Assembly (NCBI GenBank): GCA_012727835.1
Contig: JAAYGE010000097.1
Span: forward strand, 1-7,921
Source: Bacillota bacterium
GTDB lineage: Bacteria > Bacillota_H > UBA994 > UBA5500
DNA: 7,921 nt
Direction of reading: 5' to 3'
The notes under the pieces were generated by a model. The model was not told the origin of the DNA. It was given only the letters and a program-made list of their open reading frames with translations, and did no database searches. Numbering within the stretch: position 1 is the first letter of the stretch; each line of letters begins with the position of its first letter. This document shows, in pieces, positions 1-7,921 of this stretch. The position numbers and the translations under genes are program-made.

Positions 1-528
1 AACCTTTTCAGGGCCCGCCTCTTCAATGAAGGCCCGCAGAGCCGGAATGTTCATATTGCCCTTAAAGGGAGCATAATTTTCCGTGTCTCTTGCTTCCGGC
101 ACCACGATATCCTTCGGAGTAGCGTTGCAGAGAGCCACGTGGCCCCGGGTGGTATCGAAATGCATGTTGGCCACCGAATATTGGCCTTCTTTTAAGAAGC
201 AGGGGTAGATAATTTTCTCGGCCGCTCGCCCCTGGTGCACCGGCTGCACATAGCGGTAACCAAAAATGTCTCTTACCGCATCCACCAGGCGGTAATAACC
301 CCGGGCGCCTGCATAGCTTTCATCGCCGCGCATCATGCCGGCCCACTGGCTATCGCTCATGGCCCCACTGCCGCTATCGCTGAGCATATCGATATAGACA
401 TGATCGCTCTTCAGCGCAAACAGGTTATAGTGGGCTTCCTTTAAGTACTGCTCGCGCTCCTCCCGGGTAGTCATGGTTAGGGGTTCTACCACTTTAATCT
501 TGAAAGGTTCGGGAATATACTTGGGCAA
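1..528 (-). CDS. tnaA: Tryptophanase-type beta-eliminating lyase (5' part, cut by window edge)
   Basis: A PLP-dependent lyase that would split L-tryptophan into indole, pyruvate and ammonia, or tyrosine into phenol if it is the sister enzyme tyrosine phenol-lyase. The first 176 codons are present, open to the window edge. Visible family blocks are EPFKIKVVEP (residues 7-16), YIDMLSDSGSGAMSD (45-59), MMRGDESYAG (65-74), HQGRAAE (98-104; the QGR holds the PLP phosphate in this family) and FDTTRGH (124-130). The RGH after the DTT favours tryptophanase over tyrosine phenol-lyase. The PLP lysine lies outside the window. I chose TTG 526-528 because AAAGGAG (537-543) stands 8 bases before it. An in-frame GTG at 535-537 overlaps that site and is too close. 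The leader from the predicted promoter is only about 40 bases, so there is no room for a tnaC-type attenuation peptide. Family assignment is firm; substrate choice is less so. Confidence 0.85.
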   Translation of the reverse strand, partial: MPKYIPEPFKIKVVEPLTMTTREEREQYLKEAHYNLFALKSDHVYIDMLSDSGSGAMSDSQWAGMMRGDESYAGARGYYRLVDAVRDIFGYRYVQPVHQGRAAEKIIYPCFLKEGQYSVANMHFDTTRGHVALCNATPKDIVVPEARDTENYAPFKGNMNIPALRAFIEEAGPEKV

Positions 529-536
529 ATTGTTCA

Positions 537-543
537 CTCCTTT
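537..543 (-). promoter_or_regulatory. Ribosome binding site fixing the TTG start of the lyase gene
   Basis: AAAGGAG lies 8 bases upstream of TTG 526-528. It decides the start against GTG 535-537, which would leave no spacing, and against the later ATG of residue 19. Confidence 0.65.
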
Positions 544-575
544 ATGAAATATTTCTAGTAATACATGCTAATTGA

Positions 576-584
576 ATTATACCA
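576..584 (-). promoter_or_regulatory. Extended -10 promoter for the lyase gene
   Basis: On the minus strand this reads TGGTATAAT, a perfect extended -10 element (TGnTATAAT). No good -35 hexamer is seen at 16-18 bases, as is common for extended -10 promoters. Transcription would start near 569, giving a short leader of about 40 bases that ends in the AAAGGAG ribosome site. Confidence 0.6.
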
Positions 585-666
585 CTCTATCCATTACATA
601 GAATGTGAAACAATAAACTTGTATACTTAAAACCAAGGATATAAACCTCGGCAGGAGGAGATACCC

Positions 667-875
667 ATTCCAAGTAACCTGGAACAAGCCCGGTCTACAT
701 CCACAACTATGTGCTGGGCGACATCTTCGCTAGCCGCACCCTGGCCCACCTGGAAAACCTCCACGGCTCCGACTATCGGGCCTGGGGGACTTGGCTAGTA
801 GAAAATTTTTACGCCGCCGGGCGGGAGCCCACCTGGCCTAGCCTGCTGGCCAAAGCGCCAGAACTCAACGCTTAA
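667..875 (+). pseudogene. Relic of a zinc metallopeptidase (M3/M2-like), internally deleted
   Basis: From 693 the plus strand reads VYIHNYVLGDIF, followed by a stretch with WLVENFYAAGREPTW, and ends at TAA 873-875. This resembles the C-terminal end of M3-type oligopeptidases, where a Y-x-x-NYVL helix is followed by a 'G.E..W' segment. It has no start of its own: an in-frame TAA sits at 675-677. In another frame a strong GGAGGAG (654-660) stands 6 bases before ATT CCA AGT AAC CTG, which looks like the beginning of a gene (x-PSNLEQAR) whose ATG has become ATT. The simplest reading is that most of the gene was lost by an out-of-frame internal deletion around 690-693, joining the first 9 codons or so to the last 60. 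Family naming rests on the short tail only; the N-terminal join is inference. Confidence 0.5.
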
Positions 876-878
876 GAC

Positions 879-2120
879 TTAATATCCGAGGCGGCCTAAA
901 GCCGCCTCGAACCTACTATGAACACGTGGCCTAGCTTCTCCCCTGCCGTCCCCTTGGCCCCCTCGCAAACCGCAGACCTGCCTTATTACACGCAGCCAGT
1001 TGCCACCGATAATCTTACGGATATCCCCATCACTATAGCCACGGGCCACCAACCCGGCCGTTATGTTGCCAAAGCTGCGGTAGTCCTTGATGCCATGCAC
1101 ACATTCAGTAGAGGGCCCATCGCCCGGGGCAAAGCCCAAACTGGGTGCCACATATTTCTTAAAGGTAAGAGCCATCCATTTGGTTTGCGGCATGGGCCAA
1201 TCGGTGCCGATGCCCACATGGTCAGGCCCCACCAGCTCAACCACATAATCGATATGATCCAGCACATGCTCCACCGTTGTGTTATTAGGATCGGGGGCGA
1301 TAAACCAGGGCATGGCGAAGATGCCGATCACGCCGCCGGTGGCCGCAATAGCTCTAATCTCCTCATCCGATTTGCAACGGGGATGGGGGTAGACCTCTTC
1401 AGCTCCCGTGTGGGTGGCCACCACGGGGCCCTTTGAATACTTACAAGCATCTAAGGTGGTTTGGCGACCACAATGGGCCGTATCCACCACGATGCCCAGC
1501 TCATTACATTTGCCTACAAACTGGATGCCAAACTTGGACAAACCGGCATCGTTGGGCTCCATACAACCGGCACCCACAAAATTGTGGTTATTATAGGTAA
1601 GCTGCTGCACCCGCAGGCCAAAGTCATAGGCCAGCTCCAACAACCCCAAATCCTTCCCGTAGCCCACCGTGTCCTGGCTGGTAACGATACCCGCCTTCAA
1701 GCCCTGCTCATGGGCATGCTCAATTTCGGCGGCGGTGCGGGCCTTAATTAGCCACGGCTTATAGTCGAACTCGGCCTGGATATGGGCCATGCTGCGCAGC
1801 AGCGAATCCTTGCTACCCAAGGATAATTGCCGGCAGGCGGCCGTAATACCGCTGGCATACCAGCACTCTTTATACAGATCGGTCAACCGGCCGTTGGTGT
1901 ACCACTTTCTAATTAAGCGATTGGCATAGTTGACCTGGGCCACCTCATCGTGGGGATGGGCCCCCTTCGCTAAGGCCAACAAGTCGCCTTCCAGTTCCTC
2001 CGGCAACGCATAAGTGCCAATGGGCCCCTGAAACAACATATCGATAACAATGCTCTCCTCATGCAACTTCTGGGCCCGCCGCTGCTGCGCTTCCTTTAAG
2101 CCAAAATCGTAAGGAATCAT
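879..2120 (-). CDS. M19 (membrane/renal dipeptidase family) protein, altered metal site
   Basis: Predicted cytoplasmic hydrolase of the amidohydrolase fold (413 aa, no signal peptide). M19 proteins split dipeptides, including D-residue ones, with a two-zinc site. Retained family features are LGIVVDTAHCG (208-218, His216), VVATHTG (233-239, His237), HPR (246-248, Arg248) and HVGIGTD (301-307, Asp307), then GGNWLRVIRQV near the usual C-end. The N-terminal metal pair normally seen as D-G-H-N-D is here DMLFQ (27-31), so the His and Asp are missing. The bridging Glu region reads TSQD (147-150), apparently Gln. Zinc binding is therefore probably incomplete and dipeptidase activity is uncertain. About 30 residues follow the usual end, coded through the hairpin at 887-909. 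Start ATG 2118-2120 has AAGGGGG (2130-2136) 9 bases upstream. It lies two bases after the final stop of the cyclodeaminase frame, as in an operon. Confidence 0.85.
   Translation of the reverse strand: MIPYDFGLKEAQQRRAQKLHEESIVIDMLFQGPIGTYALPEELEGDLLALAKGAHPHDEVAQVNYANRLIRKWYTNGRLTDLYKECWYASGITAACRQLSLGSKDSLLRSMAHIQAEFDYKPWLIKARTAAEIEHAHEQGLKAGIVTSQDTVGYGKDLGLLELAYDFGLRVQQLTYNNHNFVGAGCMEPNDAGLSKFGIQFVGKCNELGIVVDTAHCGRQTTLDACKYSKGPVVATHTGAEEVYPHPRCKSDEEIRAIAATGGVIGIFAMPWFIAPDPNNTTVEHVLDHIDYVVELVGPDHVGIGTDWPMPQTKWMALTFKKYVAPSLGFAPGDGPSTECVHGIKDYRSFGNITAGLVARGYSDGDIRKIIGGNWLRVIRQVCGLRGGQGDGRGEARPRVHSRFEAALGRLGY
887..909. terminator. Perfect 9-bp hairpin between converging ends, possible terminator
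   Basis: CGAGGCGGC, a 5-base loop (CTAAA) and GCCGCCTCG form a perfect stem. It lies at the 3' end of the M19 gene, inside its last codons, and just beyond the stop of the plus-strand peptidase relic. On the minus strand the hairpin is followed by GATATTAAGTCTT, only moderately T-rich; on the plus strand there is no T run. It may end transcription from the M19 side, or both, but it is not a textbook intrinsic terminator. Confidence 0.45.
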
Positions 2121-2122
2121 GC

Positions 2123-3076
2123 CTACCTACCCCCTTGTAATACATCAGCCACGAAGTTGGCGGCCATGAGATCCTGCAAAGCCTGTCCTAAAGATTCAAA
2201 GATGGTGATGTCGTTCTCACTTCAGCGCCCCGGCAGCTCGCCGGCTAGCACCTGGCCCACCTCACCCAAAATATGCTCCTTAGTAATTGCCCCCTCCTTC
2301 AGGGCCAACAGATAACCGCCGGCCTCTTTCACCGCCGCCTCCTTCCAGTCAACAAAGAATCTTCCAGCGGCCACCAGATCCGACGCCAGTTCGCGGGCAC
2401 TGGCCGAACAAGCCCCAACGGCGTTAATATGGGCCCCCGTCCGCACATCGGCGGCCCACAGAATCGGCTCCGGCGAAGGGGTAAGGGTGCAGATGATATC
2501 CGCATCTTTGGTAGCCTCAGCTGCCGTAGCACACACCCGCACCGGCAGACCGGTTTCCTGCCCCATTTCCTCCGCGTAGGCAAGGGCCGCTTCCGGCCTA
2601 ATATCCCACACGGTTACTTCCTCCAGCTCCCGCACCAAGCGAATAGCCCTTAGGTGCTGCCTACCCTGCAAGCCGGCGCCGAGAATGGCTAGGCGGGAGG
2701 CATCGGGCCGTGCCAAGACCTGCGTAACCGCCGCCGAAGCAGCCGCCGTGCGAATGCCGGTGATGGCTTCCGCATCAACTATGGCCTTGAGACTTCCCGT
2801 TTCCGTTTCGAATACCAACACCTGTCCCTGATGGGAGGGGATATTCCGCTGGTAATTCTCAGGAAACACGGTCAGCACCTTCACCCCGGCCACATTCCCG
2901 GCAGCATAATAGGCCGGCATCATACCCAGCACGTTCCGGCCGGAAAGGGGCAGCACAGGGCTGACTATCTGCCGCGCCTCCCCTGCGGCGAGAGCTATCA
3001 GTGCGGTCTTCATCAGGTCTATGCATTGCCCCATGTCTAATACTTCAGCTACCTGGGCAGCCGTTATAATTCGCAT
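2123..3076 (-). pseudogene. Ornithine cyclodeaminase/mu-crystallin family gene with in-frame TGA
   Basis: Family members are NAD(P)-dependent and act as ornithine cyclodeaminase, alanine dehydrogenase or cyclic-imine reductase; the substrate cannot be told here. The uninterrupted part (2222-3076, 284 codons) has VKVLTVFPEN (65-74, with the family lysine), IRTAAASAAV (108-117), a Rossmann GAGLQGRQHL (133-142) and INAVGACSA (217-225). It stops at TGA 2222-2224, but the same frame continues as SENDITIFESLG, then QDLMAANFVADVL, and ends at TAG 2123-2125. That is the conserved C-terminal block (x-ITxFxSxG...DLxxA) of this family, and it restores a usual length of about 317 residues. The TGA replaces a variable residue after PGR, probably Arg CGA. 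Start ATG 3074-3076 has a GGGGAG site about 7 bases upstream. The true end leaves two bases before the M19 start. A truncated 284-aa product may still be made. Confidence 0.85.
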
Positions 3077-3186
3077 AAGTCACTCCCCTTTTGTCCAGTC
3101 TCCTCTGTTTCTGCAGTAAGGGTGTAGGCCGCAAAATAGGCCAGTACAACCTACCGTTGCCCAAATCCTTTTCAACTGACTGCGCG

Positions 3187-4065
3187 TCATGCGGCATTAC
3201 CGCCTTCAGACCCGGAGAAAAGACGTAATTCCATTGGGCACTCGGGTGCCTGAAGCTCCTTATTACGCTTATATAGATGGAACATCTCCTCACTATCCGT
3301 ATTAATAAGGCTGGCTATCTGGTCCGCCAGAATGAAATCGGCCTCCTCCAGCTGTTCCTTCTTCATCAGCCCCCAAATATCCCAAGGCAATAGCTCCATC
3401 TTGTTGAGAGCGGCCAAGTCTCGCACCAGATTGCCGAAGATAACCGGGAAACCGCGAACTTCGGCTATTCCAAACTTATTGGGATCAACCTCGCCCGCAC
3501 GCCACAATTTCCAAGCTTCCGCTCCCGTCACAAACTGCCCTGCAGGAAGCCGTAACGGGTCGAAGGATATGTGGAGCTTCTCCCTTTGTAGTCCATCCAA
3601 CTGGGCGTCAACGGCAACCCAGCGGCCTTCTCCTGCATCCCAATATTCAACAATCCAATGGTCTTCATATTGGCCCGGCCAAAAGTACTTGGCAAAGCCA
3701 CAGCGGCACCGGGCAGGAATTCCTTTATGCCTAAGAGCCGACGTTAAGAATAGAGAAAAATCTCTGCAGGTCCCGAAAAATCGCTTCTCATAAGCCCGAG
3801 GAACAGTCAAAGGAGCCGCCCCTTGGTCGAGAATTATGGCAAGTACCTTCTCCATGTGCCTGGCGCTTGCGTGTTGCCTCTGCTCTTCCGTTAAACTGAC
3901 ACCATAGTGCCCCACCCAATAGGCGTGTAACAACAATCCTTGAATCAAGCTCACTAATTATGGCACACGGCTCGGCAACGAATCAAAGAGTTCCGCGTAC
4001 CTACCCGGGGCGCTGATCGCTCCCTGCGTAGCATAAAACTCCAACCTACTTTGCGAAGTCTCCAT
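3187..4065 (-). pseudogene. Transglutaminase-like (papain-fold) protein gene with in-frame TAA
   Basis: A transglutaminase-core cysteine protease/acyltransferase type protein of unknown substrate, with no signal peptide seen. The catalytic triad is visible: Cys in GTCRDFS (residue 100 from the upstream start), His in YEDHW (136) and Asp in VAVDAQLD (153). The family tail includes NLVRDLAALNKMELLPWD. The longest uninterrupted frame begins at GTG 3954 with VSLIQGLLLH, but it has no ribosome site. Upstream, in the same frame, LEFYATQGAISAPGRYAELF and DSLPSRVP match the expected family N-terminus. They lead back to ATG 4063-4065, which has AAGGAGG 8 bases before it. TAA 3958-3960 (codon 36 of 293) interrupts the frame. 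Reinitiation at GTG 3954, six bases further on, could still give a protein with the full triad but without the first 37 residues. It is followed after 110 bases by the cyclodeaminase gene on the same strand. Confidence 0.85.
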
Positions 4066-4073
4066 CGGTTCCC

Positions 4074-4080
4074 CCTCCTT
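4074..4080 (-). promoter_or_regulatory. Ribosome binding site of the original transglutaminase-like start
   Basis: AAGGAGG, continuing as a run of G, stands 8 bases upstream of ATG 4063-4065. This strong site shows that the gene began here and not at GTG 3954, and so exposes the internal TAA. Confidence 0.75.
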
Positions 4081-4136
4081 CCCTTTTGGCATGGGATTTC
4101 CATTGTTAATTCTATATTGCCTGACAGCAATCCTTG

Positions 4137-4247
4137 CCTGGGCTTAGCAATTGAATAGCAAAACAGCGCTTCTGACATAGCTCCTTCCGCAACTACGGCT
4201 AGGATTTATGCTAAAAGCGCTGTTAGTACAATGATTATTAGCCCAGG
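4137..4247. repeat. Nested imperfect inverted repeat between two minus-strand genes
   Basis: An outer pair CCTGGGCT (4137-4144) / AGCCCAGG (4240-4247) encloses an inner perfect 10-bp pair AACAGCGCTT (4162-4171) / AAGCGCTGTT (4215-4224), with 43 bases between the inner arms. The right outer arm overlaps the last codons of the unrecognised gene ending at 4238. On the minus strand the inner right arm runs into GTTTTGC, so the structure could act as a weak terminator or leader structure for the transglutaminase-like gene. No riboswitch or T-box consensus was recognised. The rest of the interval 4066-4237 holds no convincing gene. Confidence 0.5.
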
Positions 4248-4915
4248 TGATGGAAACCTAGAATCCGATCTAATATTCGCTGTACATTCAACTCATCGTC
4301 GTCTATCACAATGGAAACCCGGTGGGGTTCTATATGCGCCAGCTCCTTAGCCCGCTCCAGCAACTGGCTGCTCTTATTGCGGACTACCAAGGCCACGGCA
4401 AAATCCATTTCCTGGCGGGCAATGTAGGCAGCTTCACTAACTATCTAGTCCAGTTGGTCGGAGAAAAAATATTGCTGCTGATTAAGGCTGCCTGGCACAT
4501 ATCTGGTAAGCTCAGAAAACAGCATAGCCGCTTCATACTTGCTAAGCAGCAAGCTGTCATCAAACAAGCCGAACAAAACGAAAGGAACCGGCTTCTTAAA
4601 ATAGCCTCGATTGAGCATCAGAATTTGCTCCAGCCCTTCGATAAAACCCTTCTGGAACTCAATTTCATATTAAAATAGCTCCACATCATCACTGAGTTCC
4701 TGTATTTCCTGTTTCGCAGCCGCCATAGCTTCAATAGCATTCCTATGCGGCATCCCTTCCCCCGCCGCCAAGCCATTGATGACACCCAAGAGCCTAAACT
4801 GCTCCCGTTGCTCCTCTGACTCAGCCAACTCCTGCTCCCTTTCCTTAACCAGTTCCTTGCCCCGCGAATAGTAATTCATTCGCCCCCACGTTATCCCGAA
4901 TTTACGCTGTCCCAC
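4238..4915 (-). pseudogene. Unrecognised gene, partly coiled-coil-like, with two in-frame stops
   Basis: I do not recognise this family. One frame runs from GTG 4913-4915, with AGGAGG (4922-4927) 6 bases upstream, to TAA 4238-4240 (225 codons plus stop). It is interrupted by TAA 4670-4672 (codon 82) and TAG 4445-4447 (codon 157). The three pieces look like one protein: a start with KFGITWGRMNYYSRGK, a charged, probably coiled-coil helix (about 18-45, ELVKEREQELAESEEQREQF), then acidic SDDVEL, then after the first stop YEIEFQKGFIEGLEQILML and KPVPFVLFGLFDDSLLL, and after the second stop IVSEAAYIARQEMDFAVALV and HRVSIVIDDDELNVQRIL. Amino-acid use stays protein-like throughout, with no frame change. 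No signal peptide or membrane segment is evident. An earlier in-frame ATG at 4963 lacks a ribosome site. Its role is unknown. Confidence 0.65.
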
Positions 4916-4921
4916 GGTTGT

Positions 4922-4927
4922 CCTCCT
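4922..4927 (-). promoter_or_regulatory. Ribosome binding site choosing the GTG start of the unrecognised gene
   Basis: AGGAGG lies 6 bases upstream of GTG 4913-4915. It favours this start over the in-frame ATG 4961-4963 upstream and the in-frame ATG of residue 13. Confidence 0.65.
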
Positions 4928-4977
4928 CTTCCCAACAATTACCTCTGAGACAAAAGGCCTCACCCCGCTACTAATAC

Positions 4978-5139
4978 CTACAGAATGTACTGAGAGATAA
5001 CCCGGTCCAGCTTACACACATCAGCACTATGGCCCAGGCGGAGCTTATATTGCTCACCCGCGTTTACACCTTTGTCCACTTGAGTTGATTAGACTTTCTG
5101 GGCCAAGGAGTAGAGCCGCGCCCAGGAGACAGCAAACAT
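4978..5139 (-). pseudogene. Possible small Spo0E-like gene with in-frame TAA (weak)
   Basis: From ATG 5137-5139 the minus strand reads a 53-codon frame ending at TAG 4978-4980, broken once by TAA 5089-5091 (codon 17). The first half gives WARLYSLAQKV and the second VDKGVNAGEQYKLRLGHSA followed by DVCKLDRVISQYIL. The spacing (LxxLxxK, then a KG turn, then LDRxIxxY) and total length of about 53 residues recall Spo0E-like aspartyl phosphatases, small clostridial sporulation regulators. However, the signature S-Q-x-L-D is not intact (CKLD). The ribosome site is poor (GGTGGGTAAGC). It lies 39 bases after the methyltransferase stop. It could equally be a chance frame. Confidence 0.25.
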
Positions 5140-5178
5140 GCTTACCCACCCACAAGACGTATAGGTGATTATGAGACT

Positions 5179-7921
<2,743 letters not shown>

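Noticed and set aside
619..645. Plus-strand promoter (TTGTAT and TATAAA) for the peptidase relic
   Set aside because: The spacer is only 15 bases and transcription would start within the ribosome site. A TATACT at 622-627 has no matching -35.
918..1436. Plus-strand open frames opposite the M19, cyclodeaminase, transglutaminase-like and helicase genes
   Set aside because: They lie antisense to recognised proteins, have no ribosome sites or family motifs, and are explained as shadows of the G+C-rich coding strand.
2216..2224. Selenocysteine at the TGA of the cyclodeaminase gene
   Set aside because: The position is a variable, non-catalytic one, only a weak hairpin follows, and neighbouring genes carry TAA and TAG stops that selenocysteine cannot explain. 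Kept only as a minor alternative.
3954..4178. A 74-codon minus-strand frame overlapping the start of the transglutaminase-like gene
   Set aside because: It overlaps the true N-terminus of that gene in another frame, its AAGGAG is only 2 bases from the ATG, and the product is Arg-rich without any recognisable pattern.
4322..4678. A 118-codon plus-strand frame
   Set aside because: It is antisense to the interrupted unrecognised gene, whose minus-strand frame has the ribosome site and more protein-like composition. It probably stays open by chance.

Overview
The window looks like chromosome from a Gram-positive, Clostridia-type (Firmicutes) bacterium. Support comes from strong AGGAGG-type ribosome sites, GTG and TTG starts, a tryptophanase-type lyase, peptide and amino-acid catabolism genes, and possibly a Spo0E-like small gene. 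No lineage marker allows a finer assignment. Almost all genes lie on the minus strand, so the biological reading order runs from the right edge to the left.

Right part (about 5179-7921), defence-like pair: the C-terminal part of a DUF1998-type DEAD/DEAH helicase (MrfA/DruE-like, cut by the window edge) overlaps by 8 bases a D12-class (Dam-like) DNA adenine methyltransferase. Both are intact within the window. They look more A+T-rich than the left part, which suggests a transferred island.

Middle part (about 2123-5139), a run of interrupted genes: extending reading frames through their stop codons shows that four neighbouring genes each carry in-frame stops, with no frameshift needed. They are (i) a possible 53-codon Spo0E-like gene (one TAA, weak), (ii) an unrecognised, partly coiled-coil-like gene of about 225 codons (TAA and TAG), (iii) a transglutaminase-like cysteine protease gene (TAA at codon 36; its real start is ATG 4065, well upstream of the longest uninterrupted frame), and (iv) an ornithine cyclodeaminase/mu-crystallin gene (TGA at codon 285; its conserved C-terminal tail continues in frame to two bases before the next gene). 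All three stop codons occur, so a single reassigned codon does not explain it. Recent gene decay is the simplest reading. The nonsense-only pattern deserves a check.

Left part (1-2120): an intact M19 (membrane dipeptidase family) protein lacks the usual N-terminal HxD metal pair. Beyond a hairpin lies a plus-strand relic of a zinc peptidase that seems to keep only its start and its last 60 or so codons. Diverging from it is the 5' part of a tryptophanase/tyrosine phenol-lyase gene with an extended -10 promoter.

The transglutaminase, cyclodeaminase and M19 genes look like a former operon for peptide or amino-acid handling, of which only the M19 gene is still uninterrupted.
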